Assembly (NCBI GenBank): GCA_020726505.1
Contig: JAHLEZ010000003.1
Span: 1,550,001 to 1,614,000, forward strand
Direction of reading: 5' to 3'
DNA from: Leptodontidium sp. MPI-SDFR-AT-0119
Lineage: Eukaryota > Ascomycota > Leotiomycetes > Helotiales > Leptodontidiaceae
DNA: 64,000 nt
Of this stretch, positions 34,804-46,692 are shown piece after piece; the stretch's first letter is position 1, and every line of letters starts with the position of its first letter. Made by a program: the position numbers and the translations under genes. A model generated the notes under the pieces. The model was given only the letters and a program-made list of their open reading frames with translations. It ran no database searches and was not told the origin of the DNA.

Positions 34804-35748
34804 CTAGAATGTCTCCTGGTCGTCGAGTCCCTCCGCCTCGGCTGGAATCTCGAATCCGTCCTCCGTCGAGTAAAGAATGGTTTGGATGTGCTTGATCAAC
34901 CCGTCCTCTTGCTTCTCGATCTCGGGATCCTCCTCACACGCTTGCTGAACCAACAGTTCGATGTCGCGGAGTTTGCTAAAGTAGAAGTCCCTCTCACGTT
35001 CCAAGCCTTGTACGGTCTCCTTCAGTGTGGCATTCTCCTGTTGTAAAGCAGCACTTCCTGCACCTCCTGCACCTGCAACTCTTGGTCGTCCTGTAGTCGG
35101 TGTTGTACCTCTCTTAGCTGCGCCAGCAGATGTCCGTGCTGCAGGAGCAGACGCTGGGGGAGGGGCACCGGAGCCGCGTCGTCGGGCAACAGCATCGTAA
35201 TCACCACCGGGGAAGTATTGATCCCAATACCGCTTCGACCACTGGAGGAACTCGAGGTTATCTTGCATCTTGCACTTGATCAGTTGCTCGACGTTAACGG
35301 GACGGTCAATGCCATGGCGAGTGAAGCAGTCTGGAGAGAGAGGCTCGTCAGTATTTTGTTTGCGGGGCTTGGCGATGGCCGAGGGGTAGATATCGTACTT
35401 TGGAGGATCTTGAAGTTCTGCAGGTATGCGTACTCGGTATTCACATTGAACTTGACTCTGGACATGGGGACATCGAGGTAGATACTGTCGAAGATCTGGC
35501 AGAGAGCCGCACTGGCAGATGGGTCAGCGAGGCACAGACGGACGGACAGACAGGAGTATGGGCAGAGGGTTGGTTTGTTGCGGGGGAGGGGTCAAACACA
35601 CCCAGTTCCACATTGCTCGACTTTGGTTACATTTAGCTGGAGCAGGTTGTTGAGCCATGCCACGAGCTCCTGTCTGTAGAAAACGCGCTGTTAGAATCCC
35701 ATATGACCTCTGTTGATTATGCGCCGCGACTGACCTAGATTCTCCCAT
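34804..35748 (-). CDS. BIM1: EB1-family microtubule plus-end-tracking protein (Bim1/Mal3)
   Basis: Four exons (35735-35748, 35602-35673, 35399-35511, 34804-35330) encode 241 residues. Exon 1 is only 14 bases and encodes MGES plus part of the next codon. The calponin-homology domain (about 1-110) shows RQELVAWLNNLLQLN, CQIFDSIYLDVPMSRVKFN, YLQNFKILQ, and HGIDRPVNVEQLIKCKMQDN, LEFLQWSKRYWDQYF. A basic Ala/Pro/Gly linker follows, then the coiled-coil EB homology domain with RERDFYFSKLRDIELLVQQ, containing the FYF core that binds partner proteins. The tail ends in an acidic EGLDDQETF, a variant of the EEY/F end that CAP-Gly proteins bind. It tracks growing microtubule ends and recruits partners; dynactin p62 in this window belongs to a linked pathway. 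Confidence 0.96.
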
Positions 35749-36863
35749 CTTGACGCAGTGCGGGAAAGGAGGGAATGGCAGATCGGGGGTTGCAGTACAG
35801 GTATTCGGAAGGCAATTTTATGCTGGAACGGAAGCTCCTCACTGGTGTTGTATCGTTCACAGAAGTTTGAGGCTTTGTGTAGGGGAAGCGCGATTGAGTT
35901 GCAGTGAAGTGCTCCCTAGATTCTTTGTCGCCGGCAATCGCTACCAAGTTTGGGTCGGGCTCCTATTATCGCTAAGGCAACGGTCAGTGTGGGTCCACGT
36001 GACTGAAGCGGATGTGACCGCTCAGGGGTAAGTAGCAAAATGGAAAGGGGTGAGGCGGCCAGCAATTCGGATCAGGGGCGAATCTTTATCTTTCACTCAA
36101 TAGTCCAAAATGATGCAGTATCATCGAGGCTAGTCAAATTCGTCTTCGACAAAGCGAGCTACTTTACTACCTATATCATTCACTTTTAAGATTAAACCTA
36201 AGGCTTCCTTAAACCCGAGCTCAGCTTTTCCTTGAAGTTAATGTTCTGAAATAATTCAGCGACTTTGAATAGGCTCTATTTATAGATATATTTAAGTAAT
36301 AAGGGGAGCGAAGGCTACCTACCTGCTTGAGTAGTCATCGCTTCACCAGAGACGAATTTGGCTAGCCTCCCATTGTTACTCCCAAGAGACTACCAAATAC
36401 CCATTCCAAATATTATTACCTACTTTCATGGAAAGGAGAAAATGGGATTCACACCTACTACTCAGACTCGAAGAGAATAACAAGACCATCGATAAATACT
36501 TTTCTGGGCCTTCCAAACGTGATTCATAACGCCGAAGGGAGTATTAAGTTTCACTATCCCTTTAGCTAGTCGAGGACCGTAATTCATCACTGAGGGTCTT
36601 CAAATTCGCAATTCCATTAGAATCATCAGTTGGCAAACACCAAGTCTTATTGTTTTGCCTAGAATCTATCTACCATGCAAGCCCCCCCTTCCTCTGTGAA
36701 GATGCCAATCGACATCGTGTGCTCCAATCCATGTGATGTGTGTGATCCCCCAAAACGCCTCCGCCCCCAATGCCAATGCATGAAAAAGTATGTACATAGA
36801 AGAAGAGTATCTCACCGACCAAACACCGAAATGGACAGCCCCGGAAAGACAAGCCCACAACAT
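35749..36863. other. Intergenic region with a MITE, between the EB1 promoter and the GH55 3' end
   Basis: The family A MITE at 36125-36370 lies about 380 bases upstream of the EB1 start. No gene is seen. Confidence 0.5.
36125..36370. repeat. MITE family A, copy 3, with CAT target duplication
   Basis: The left end is CGAGGCTAGTCAAATTCGTC; the right end, reversed, is GGAGGCTAGCCAAATTCGTC. The inverted repeats extend about 30 bases with few mismatches. The trinucleotide CAT flanks both ends (36122-36124 and 36371-36373). It is 246 bases long and has no coding capacity. Confidence 0.88.
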
Positions 36864-39402
36864 TTAGCACTTGGCTGCGGTGGTACCAGCAACCTCGAAG
36901 TACGAGATGGCGGCGCAGAAGTTGTTGCGGTTGTCCTTATCTAGAGCAGCGCTCTTTCCGTCCAGAGTCACCATGTTGACGGCAGCCTTGGTAGACAAGC
37001 CATACATATGGATGCCAGCGGAGTTCTCGATGGAGACCATGTTTTCCTGGCAGCTTGCAGTGTCGAGGCAAACTTGGCTGTAGTTGTCGAAGAAGCTGTA
37101 GAGACCAGCACCATAGACGAAGATGTCATCCGAGTCAACGATTCGAAGACCCCATGCCTTGTTGACAGCTGAGTTGCCGGTAAACAATGGATCGGTGTAA
37201 AGTGCCTGGGACTTGAAGGGTGTGGTGGCATCCGGGTTGCTCTGGAAATAGGGAGTTTCCGTCTGAATCAGAGCCATATACACGTTTGAGGCATTGGTAA
37301 CCTGGTAGTTGTACAGAACACTGTGCTCGGAGCTTGTGCCGTATAGCCAGACTGGACCTTCCTCTGAAGAGATCAATACACCGCGGCCGTTGTAAATGTT
37401 GATTTGGTTGTGGTCCGCAAGATCAAGCTCGTGGTCGGAAACCCAAAACCAGGTGTTCTCAAGGTACGCGGTGGCCTTTGAGGTGATATGAAGAAGCATG
37501 TAGGCACCAATGCAAGCTGGGTTGGCAGGGGCTATGACTGTTGGGTTCTTCGAGCAAGTGTTTGACTGTAGTTGAGTTCCGGCAGATCCACCAATGCGGA
37601 AATGGACATCCCATAAGCCAGCAGAACCTTGCGAGGCCTCCTTGACATTCCATTCCATCATAATGGCACCAGGCTGTGGGCCAAGAGTCTCAAACATCAA
37701 GTCCGACATCTCAACACTTCCTACATCACCGACTTGACCAACTTGGAAGACAGGCTTCGGGTTGTTCTGGTCCTTGAATGTGCTAGAACCTCCTGCCATA
37801 ATGAGTGGCCAGATCTCGCCGGTGATTCTGATGTTCTTTGGAACTTTGACTGTGTTCGTGACGACATAGGCTCCGTGGTCGAAATAGACAATATCCGAAG
37901 CACCGACTGAGTCGAAGAGAGCTTGAATCGCAACCGTATCATCTGTGACGCCATCACCCTTTGCTCCAGCAGCCTTAACACTCTTGAATGCAGAGACAGG
38001 CTCGTGCTCATATTGTGGCTTGGATCGCGTGAAGATATTGCCGGCAGAGTTCAAGAGCGACGCGGGCTTTGTGATAGGAGTTTGCGGGCCTTGAACGGCG
38101 GCACCAGAGTTGGCTCCCTTGTAATTTCTGCCTTGGGTCCACGATGCAATCTTGGTATTGCCTCCCAGAATGGTGGCCTTTGTTGCGGGGTTCGAGACGG
38201 CAACAGGAACATTTGGGGAGAAGTTGACGTTGTCGATGATCAGAGAGCCGTTGGTAGAAGCCTCGCTTGTAGAGTAGACGGTAGAAACGCCAATTGGGGT
38301 GTTGGAGATAGTGCTATCAACAAGGAGAACGGATCCGACGGTCTGGCTCGATGGGCCACCGTTTGCCATGTCAATACCGAGGCCACAGTTATTGATAGAG
38401 AGTCCAGACAAGGTCCATGCCCTGAGAAATTGTTAGTTTTGCTCTGAAGTTAGGGGTCAGGGGTACCTACCAATTCCAGTTCATGAAAATTGCCGTCTGG
38501 CACCCATTAAAGGTCAAATTACGTGTAGTAAATTGCTGGGATCCGAAGAACGCGCCGAATTTGCCACCGTTGAATGTCAAATCGGTCATGAAGCCACCAG
38601 ATCCATTATCCATGAAAATACCCTAAAAGTCGCGTCAGTAAGTGATCGACGTATTGCGGCAGAGCCAACGATGGGCGGTAGAAATAACGTACCAATTGAG
38701 CATTTGCGGTTCCACCATCCGTTCTCATGTTGAAAATGATGTTCTGGAGACTGGTAGCCTGAGCAACTTGCCAATGAATACCTGCACCAGCGCTGACAGG
38801 CATAGCAGTGGTATCAAGGACAAAGTTGCGGATTTGTCGGAAGAAGTTGTCTGTTTAGCTCGTCAGCTGATGCTTTTGGACAAAACAAAGGAAATCGTAC
38901 TTTGGTTTGTATACCAATTAATTCCACCATCAGCATATGGATCCGCATCCATCAATGCCATGCCTTGGAAGCCAGCGGTAGCCTTGATGACCGGAAGATT
39001 GGTTGCATCACCAATAAATTGGGTGTAGTAGTATTGGATAAGAGGCGCCGAAATGGAATACGTTCCAGCAGGGAAGTAGACGATGGCGGGTGTTACAGTA
39101 GTAGAGTCGCATCCTTGGCCGCAGCGAGAGCCAGCAGTAATAGCAGCATTTATTGCTACAGTATCGTCGGTGACTCCATCTCCCTTTGCGCCAAAGTCCT
39201 TGACGTTTCGGAAGACTTGATAACCAGCAGTACCGTAACCTACAGTTCCTTGACGCGCGATAGACTCGAGCCAGTAACTACCTGCTGCTGCAGCTTCAGC
39301 ACCCGTGGTAGCGGGAACTGGGGAGGCAGCTGGAGCGGGTGCGCCAGTGACAACGAGGAAGAAGAGGCACGAGGCCACGAAAATGGTGGAGGAAATTGCC
39401 AT
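36864..39402 (-). CDS. GH55 exo/endo-beta-1,3-glucanase (glucan 1,3-beta-glucosidase)
   Basis: Four exons (38901-39402, 38693-38850, 38471-38622, 36864-38421) give 789 residues, the usual GH55 length. A signal peptide (about 1-20) is followed by an Ala/Pro spacer. Two right-handed beta-helix halves each start with the same pectate-lyase-like block: FGAKGDGVTDDTVAINAAI in the first and AAGAKGDGVTDDTVAIQALF in the second, the tandem layout of GH55. Conserved blocks include QNIIFNMRT, WTLSGLSINNCG, GSVEMSDLMFETLGPQPGA, TWFWVSDHELDLADHNQINI and the C-terminal cysteine-containing end. It should hydrolyse beta-1,3-glucan (laminarin, fungal cell walls) outside the cell. A role in wall remodelling or attack on other fungi is open. 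Confidence 0.95.
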
Positions 39403-40445
39403 CGTAAAATAGTACCAGCTGCTGTATGATGTTTTAAAAGAGCGTGTAGACTAGTCGCAGAGTGGTCAGCAGTGTATTTGGAAGCCTTTTGCGTTCGTGA
39501 TGTCGCGAAAAGATTGTACCGTGGGCAGGTAATTTCAAGTTCCTTAATGGGGGAGCTTGTGGGTGTGCAGGAATATTTTAGGAAGTATGTAGGAGCGAAC
39601 GATGAAGAGGAGGAGGGGGGGAGAAGAAGAGGCTGTAAGTATGAAAGAGGCGTATTTTCAGAGGCGCCCAACACAATAGGAAGAGGTTGTTATTGTCGAT
39701 GGTGGGGTCGGGATCGGGGTCGGTGAATGACATCAAAATAAAAAAAACAACAAGAAAATATTGCAAAAACAAGCGAGGGCGGTGGAGGAAGTGACCACAA
39801 AAGGCAAGTGCGAACAGACCGAACACTAGGGCAATGAATCATGAACGAAGCGGAAATACTCACAAATAATGACTTTGACTCTCTCTCGCGGAGATAGGGG
39901 GCAAAAGGAGTGCGCTGACTAGAATTAGGATACTTTGCAGCCGGGATAAGGAGAAGTTTATCCTCAGAGGTGCGACCCTCAATACTTATATCTCGAACCC
40001 GCCTATCCTCCTCCCGCCTCGTCTCCACGCCTTCCCCTGCCTCAAACGGAAGCCCCTCGGCAGAAGCAGTGGCCTGCTGGCTTCTCGGGCCATGTGGCCC
40101 AAGCAAGATCGAATTAGACTCATGATGAGGATTGTCCCTTTGCAGGGAACCACGGCCAACGAGGGCCATCACAGGCCTCTAAGCTAAGCTGGGAGGGAAT
40201 ACTTCAATACTCTACAGTGCAGATGCTCCGTGCAAGCGAAGACACGTCTGACCAGTAGTCAGGCGGTCCCTGAGCCAGGAGGGCCGAATCGAAACAGACG
40301 ACCTGGCGGGAAGCCGGGACTTGGGATGCAGAGTGGCACTTGATTCGACTGGCTATTGTGATATGCCGGGGTTTGCTGGGAATGTCGTTTGTTCGGGACT
40401 TGGGTAGCAGCATTGAGATTCCCCTGGGCAATTACGGTAGCGCAG

Positions 40446-40478
40446 CGAGGCTAGCCAAATTCGTCTCCGGTGAAGCAT
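40446..40478. repeat. MITE family A, solo left terminus
   Basis: Thirty-three bases match the left inverted repeat (CGAGGCTAGCCAAATTCGTC and CCGGTGAAGC) almost perfectly. No interior or right end follows. It is a remnant left by deletion, excision or abortive transposition. Confidence 0.75.
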
Positions 40479-42342
40479 AACTCTTGAGGTTGGTAAGGTA
40501 GGTGGGTTGACAGATATGTGTACAAGGAAGCAGGAGCGCGATGGGTGATCTGTCGTACGACGCTGGTAGTCCAGTGGAAGGGGAATGGTTACCCTGGCCC
40601 AAGTCAACTAGAGCGGCTCTATTCGTACCACGAAGCTGGACTGGGCATGTCAAGCATTGATGGATGCCATGACAAAGGTTGGGTTGGGACAGTTTGGTAT
40701 TCTGGATGTACCTGTTATGTTCTGGTCTGCTCTGTTCCGTTTTGTGAGTACTGTCCCTGACGAACTACCTCCTGTGAGGTTGAAAGTCTGAAACCGCTAG
40801 CCGGATCAAGATTATGCAGTTGGTTGGACGTCGTTGTGGTCTCGGAGATTTCACAGATTCTCCAGCGCCTACATGGCGCAAGCTCGATGCTGCATCCAGA
40901 AAGGTGCCCGAGAGAGTTACTGGGCCCAGGCGTCTTTAGGCTTCACTAGCCACCCATCAGATGCCAAGGGCAGCCATTAGATCCCCTGTAGCACAGGGAT
41001 CAGCACCCTGTTAAGGTTCTGAATCTGGAGATGATCAAAACCCCTTCTCCCCTCCATGGTTCAGCGCTTCATCAGAAGATCACCATCGGATCACATGCAC
41101 CCCACAATATGCAACGTATCACTTGTCCCCCTTGGCCTGCCTGAGATCTATTATCGATATGTACTCTCTTCTTCGGCCCTTTTCAATCCGCTACCCCAGA
41201 GTGCGACCATGTGTCGAAGTGTGACACTGTATCGTGGTCTCTCTCAAGTCATCCACGTTGTCCGGAGCATTCAGTTGTCCCCTCGAGCGTTGAGCGGATT
41301 CCAGCTCAGGCCATGTGTGAATGTTTGTCAATTCCGTTTCACTGTTAGCGATGCACATGCCTCGATTGGTTCAAGGTCACAAAGTCGTTTTGAAGCATCT
41401 GCATCCTGCAGGGGGTTGGTACACAGATAGTAACAGACAAAGGAGTTCGGATGGAAATAGAGAACATCAAGTCTGAGCTTTTACCCGGCCGCCTACTGTG
41501 ATTTGCGATCGGGACGCAGGAGAGCATAAAGTTTCTTTCGGCCGGCCTTAGACATACTACAAACAAGCCCCCTGTGCTCCAGAAATACATCATCACCTGA
41601 CTGACTGAGTGCTATTTCCCAAGGTCGTCTCACCACTTTCCCCCCTCTCAGTTCCTACTCGTGGGAGAATAGTCGCTCACATTCTAGCCGAATCCAAACA
41701 CTCCATGTGTACAGTAGTCTCTTCTTGACAGCTACTCAAAGATCAACTAGCATCTAAAAGTTCGGCGAAATCACGTGGCACAGCGAACCTCCTCCTTCCT
41801 TTCCTGCTTTAGCCTTGCATTCACTTGCGAACACATGGTCTAATGGGGGTATGTCGGACCGATTGTAGCACCTAGTTGCACCTCTATAGCCAAGTTCATA
41901 TAATTAAGAACTGTTCGAGATCTATCCCCGATACATCTTCGGTGCACAGTCTCCCTTCTACATGGCCTGCAAGATATACTTTTAACTTTATGCGGGGGAA
42001 CCTAGCCGTTCTGAACTCTAGCTCACTTACCAGATTGTGTAACTTCCTTCGAAGTCTCGTTAGTCAAGTGAGCTGCTAATGTTGTCGTCTTGATTCGGAC
42101 CTATTCCCACGCGATTGATTCCATTGAAGGGAACTTTGATAGTCATGGCGCTACAGTAACATATTTCTAGTTTTTTCTCTTCTCTCGATACACTGCATAA
42201 CGTTATGCTGGGTTTCACACATCAACGCACAAACTCCCGAGAAGATCTGGAGATAGAGTTCGTCTCAGCACAGCCAGTGCCCACAGTATCGACAACACAT
42301 GATCGCACTGTACTTGTCTGTATGCAGTGTATGCACAGTAAT

Positions 42343-42596
42343 CGAGGCGGCCAAAATTTGTGTCCGGTGAAGCGAGCTACTATACTATATATGCAATTAA
42401 CTCTAAAGATGATAATTGAGGCTTACTTACACTTGCGCTCTTGCTCTTCCTTAAAATCAATGAATGTTCTGAAACGATTTGGAGACTTTAAACAGGCAAG
42501 CTCTCTCATTGATACCTAGACTTAGTAAAGAGAGCGAAGGTTAATTACCTGGGTAGGTAGTCATCGCTTCACCGGAGACGAATTTGGCCCGCCTCG
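42343..42596. repeat. MITE family A, copy 4, with AAT target duplication
   Basis: It begins CGAGGCGGCCAAAATTTG and ends CGAATTTGGCCCGCCTCG. Inner parts of the repeats (TCCGGTGAAGCGA and TCGCTTCACCGGA) are perfect complements. AAT flanks both sides (42340-42342 and 42597-42599). It is 254 bases long and ends about 140 bases after the stop codon of the next gene. Confidence 0.9.
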
Positions 42597-42735
42597 AATG
42601 CGCAACGTAAACATCAAAGATGATTGTAAATGAGAATCTCCAGAAGATCTAAAATTCTCGCCAAGTTTCTTTCCATCTAATAATTGCTTTGAAACTTATT
42701 TGGCAAATGCAAACATACAACATACAGGTGTGGAT

Positions 42736-44596
42736 CTACTGCGGCCTTAAAGCACCACCCTGCATATTCCCATATCTCTTCAAAATCGCTGCCCTCCACT
42801 GTTTCCCGAATATAGCGATTGGGATTCCAATACTTCCGACTCCTAAAATCAATCCGCCAAGTGTAGCATGCATGCTCAGCTGGCCGACTCTCGTAGTCCA
42901 GGGCTTGATGACGAATGAGAGCGCGAAAGGAAGGATATATGATACGCCCATCACGACCGTGAGACTCGCGGCGGCGAAACAGGGGAATGCTTCGACTGCC
43001 CAAAGACTATTCTGTTGCGGATTAAGTAATTGTATACGAAATGCTTAGACAAAGTACAATAGGGCGGAAGAGAATCTGGGAGCCTTACACAAGTATAAAG
43101 AGAGATGAAGCTGAAATACGTCATCCCATAAGCGACAAAAATCAAACTGTAATGCATTTTCCTCTGCGCCGCGAGTCCGTACAGGAATTGGGCGAGGAAT
43201 CCAGTGATCACAGGAAGAATGAAAGAAGGTAGGTAATGCTCGACACTTTGTCTCCCACCGTTCCTCGTCGCTAGCCGTCGAGTAATCTTGGAATTCAAAA
43301 GTCCCGCGATGGGAAAAGTAGCGAGCGAGCCAGCTGCACAGGCAAGTTTGATAAGTGCCACTTTATCAATCGAAAGACTGTATGGTGGAGAAAGAAGTAA
43401 TACCCCATAACTGAGATCGAAAGCCAGAATCCCAGTAGTAGCGAGAGCATTCAGGATCATGACCCAAAAGACCAATGGATTGAGGAGAAGCAGGAGGATC
43501 TGTGGATAGATAGCTCCCATCCTACTCCATCGATCAGGGATATCTAAACCCCAGATTTTCAGCTCGTCGGCTCGGAGTTCGGCCATGGTCACTGGAAGTG
43601 CGGGAAGCGCTTTCTGCACCCCGGCTTCGGTCCAGTTTTCGTATATCATGACTCTTTCGGCTGTTGATTGAACGAGGACACGGCTGTCAAATGCGAGTGC
43701 AGGTCGATGGAAGTAGGTTTCGGGACAGAGGAAGAATGCCACGAGTGAGGAAATCAAGGCAAGTAGAAAGAGAACGTAGTAGAAACCTCGCCATGAATGG
43801 AATAAGTTGTCAATTCTCGGTACTACTGCGACCCTGCGATGACCGGGAAGTCAGCAATTACTCCTTCTCGCCCAAAAGTGCTCCCGAGACACTTAAAAGG
43901 TGTTAGCCATTTCATGATCAACATACATGGCATTGGATATAGCGCCACCCACGGACCAGAAGATTGATATGACCATGATACGCTCGTGGATAAAAGTGAG
44001 ATCAATCAACATCAGGCCCAACTGCGGAAGTAAGCGAGTGCAGCATAAGGAGTGCCAATATACTTGCAGCTGAGAACGTAAATCCCGAGGCAACCGATTG
44101 TATGCTCTGTGCTACGACGTGATGATAGAAGTTTGGTGAAACAGCAGCGTAAATGGAACCCACTGCCAGTAGAACATTCGCAAGAAGGAACACGGGACGC
44201 CGTCCAATAGCTAGCGAGAGGGGAATCCACATGAATTGAGAAAACCCTACGAATACCAACGAACTCGAGGCCATAGGTGTGAAAGTGAGTATGGAAATAC
44301 CCTACCAGAATTAGAACACAGTTGCAGATTTGATTTTGACGACTTACCTGTGGAAGATAGTCAATCGCCATCACCGGAACGAGAACGCCCAAGCTCTGAA
44401 GTTGCATAACGGCCAGCATAGCGAAGAAGAAAAGATTTCCCAGTACCAACCTGCGTTTTGCCGCGTCCCAATTGAGCGGGTCTTTTGGAGATGAGGATGG
44501 GATGGGGAGTCGCAGCGTCCTTCCATCTGAGGTGATTAGAAAGACACTCGTGCTGATGCTGGTGCCATAGCAGGGACCTTCCACAACTGACGACAT
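42736..44596 (-). CDS. MFS transporter, DPLNW type, with a GC-AG intron
   Basis: Five exons (44348-44596, 44068-44301, 43927-44021, 43089-43833, 42736-43011) encode 532 residues. The N-terminus contains SPKDPLNW; the loop 2-3 signature appears as LSLAIGRRPVF; later LIDLTFIHERIMVISIFWS and WRGFYYVLFLLALIS are typical of the family. A long charged central loop separates two halves of about six helices. Intron 2 (44022-44067) must start with GCAAGT: the nearby GT donor (GTATAT) puts the downstream exon out of frame and hits a stop, whereas GCAAGT...CCGCAG keeps the frame to the end. It probably exports small metabolites at the plasma membrane. It is the same general family as the gene at 12431. 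Confidence 0.85.
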
Positions 44597-46047
44597 GATC
44601 CAGTCAGTCTTTTGGATCTGCTTGGGGTGACTCGGGTTGCAGCAACCCGGATGGAAGAGACAACGGATTTGGACCGAAGAAAAAACGAACGACAAAAACA
44701 ACAAATAAACATGGAAATGGAGATGGGGAATTGGGGCTTGATAAGAGACTTAAACATCCTACGAAAGTTTGAACCTACACCTTTAAAGGTAGAGGTTGCT
44801 CATACTACTGCAGGATTGCTTCAGATGCCTTTACATCTTGGGATGAAGACAAAGTCACGGAGTTAGCAGCGGACAGACATGAGAATGCCTTCAAGCAAGA
44901 AAACCCAATCAAATGCAATCGAGGAGTTTTTTTTGGCGAGATAAAGCACGAATAGGAAGAAAATGACTGCTAAGAAGTCCGCGGGTTTCCTCCACGTACG
45001 TTGCCTCCGGGGAAGATAGTGTGTGCTGGATCTGTGGGAAGGCTGTTTCACGCAAACTCTGTCGGCGATAGCTTCGTACTGAGCCTACCGTGCATGAGCT
45101 CAGTGGCTAAACAACGAACACCAGAGCCTATGAACAATAAGGGACAATTAAGCTTCTTACCCGTTTAATGGAGTCAATCCCCATTGGTAGGGTGTTCAAG
45201 CGGGTGACTTGGTGGGTCTCCAATTTCGTGTCACCACCGTCATACCATATGGGAAAGCACATACCCATCGATCCAGACCTGCAAACGTCAAACGCGGGTG
45301 ATATGACAATTATCGACCCGAGAATCTAAACTCCAGGGTACCTACATGTAGAGACACAGGAGCGGTAGGCCGCTATTTGGCCCAAACGCCGGGATGACTC
45401 CAGTCAAACGAGCATTGATCGACGTCTTACCCAAACCTTCAACTTTGATGTCGGATCAACCATGGATGCGGCGCGAGGAGTCTTGATGCCTTGGATGGTG
45501 CGATGAACTACTCCAATGATTGTGATTCCAGACCGGGTTCCCCGCCTGGTTCGCAAGATGAACGTGTCATTAGCCCGGAGTCCGTCGGTTTACAATCATA
45601 AGACTATAGTTATCTAAACAGCTATGAAACTGAGATGACCTCTCCGATGACCTCTCCGATGACAGATATCGGCCTCAGTTGAATAATAATGTTGAAGATA
45701 CCTATATAGAGTCTCTGTTCTACCTTGGTAGCTGTGGCCCTTTGTTTCAGCAAGCGTCATACATATGCCTCTCGGTAGCAGGACCTCGGCTGTCACTTAC
45801 AAAGAAAGATCCTTGGTAAAGAAAAAGTATTTGTATGATCAAAAAAAGGTTCCAGGCCTCAAACCGCGTCCACTAAGGACAGGTGCATGGATGGATGGCA
45901 TGTGCTGACTAATTAAAGGACAAAGGTACCTAGTTGCGCCAGGCTCAGCTGTTCACACCACAAAAGTCTTCGAAACAGTGGGCCTCAAAATGTTCACCGC
46001 TTTAATTTGAAGAAGAGATAAAATAAGAACCACGACAACATGAAATG
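44597..46047. other. Intergenic stretch, 1.45 kb
   Basis: It holds the promoter of the MFS gene and the tRNA 5' flank. A 12-base unit (GATGACCTCTCC) is repeated at 45634-45663. No gene is seen. Confidence 0.45.
45634..45663. repeat. Short tandem repeat, 12-base unit
   Basis: Two full copies and a half copy of GATGACCTCTCC. Confidence 0.8.
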
Positions 46048-46119
46048 GGGCCACTGGCCCAATGGCAAGGCGCTTGACTTCGAATCAAGAGATTGTAGGT
46101 TCGACCCCTGCGTGGCTCA
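46048..46119 (+). tRNA. tRNA-Arg, anticodon TCG
   Basis: The 72-base sequence folds as a cloverleaf without intron. Acceptor stem GGGCCAC pairs with GTGGCTC (one G-T pair), followed by discriminator A. The anticodon arm is CTTGA-CTTCGAA-TCAAG with anticodon TCG, reading CGA arginine codons and, by wobble, CGG. The T arm is GTAGG-TTCGACC-CCTGC. The D arm is short (GCC...GGC). A T run about 30 bases downstream (46152 onward) can end RNA polymerase III transcription. Confidence 0.92.
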
Positions 46120-46151
46120 AACTCATCCCTATGTAAAGCATAGGAACCCCC

Positions 46152-46159
46152 CTTTTTTT
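46152..46159 (+). terminator. RNA polymerase III T-run after tRNA-Arg
   Basis: Seven T residues follow a C run about 33 bases past the tRNA 3' end. Termination here is inferred. Confidence 0.5.
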
Positions 46160-46692
46160 GCATGTTTTTTCTTTGAGTCACGGCTCGTTGTCCGTCGGAA
46201 ACACCCACCTTTGGCACCCCGATCCTGCAAGAATGTTGTATTTATTTCTAGTAGATGTCCTTGGGAATATGGAAGAGTTGGGATGTTGTTTTTGTCTCCT
46301 TCGCTTTAAGTCTTTGAGCTCTGTCTCCCGCCAAGATTAGGACTTTGAGTTTGATTTTGTCATCCGGGAATTACCCGGTGCTCGATAAAGAGGGAAGTGA
46401 GCGTGATTTTTGATCTTTCCTTTTATTACTGTACTTCTAACATAACTTCGACGTAGAGGGATTATTGTGCTAGGTCCCTGAAATAGAAATATCCACTTGC
46501 AAGAGCCAAGCAACAAATTACGCAAAGTTCAGATACATGCAAGAATACACATTTTGTTGTCAGCTGAAAATCATTTACATTCAACTCAAGCTCTCATGCT
46601 TTTCTCTACTAGCAATTTGGAGACACCGCCCACCAACCCAACACCCTACCAAGCCAACTATACCCAACTCCAACCACTCCAACGCTCCCCAC
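46160..46692. other. Intergenic stretch after the tRNA
   Basis: No gene is seen; it runs to the 3' end of the alcohol dehydrogenase gene. Confidence 0.4.

Larger units (their letters stand above)
39403..42735. other. Gene-free stretch, 3.3 kb, with MITE parts
   Basis: The first part is the GH55 promoter. It also holds a solo MITE end at 40446-40478 and a full copy at 42343-42596. Short frames have no domain. Confidence 0.5.
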
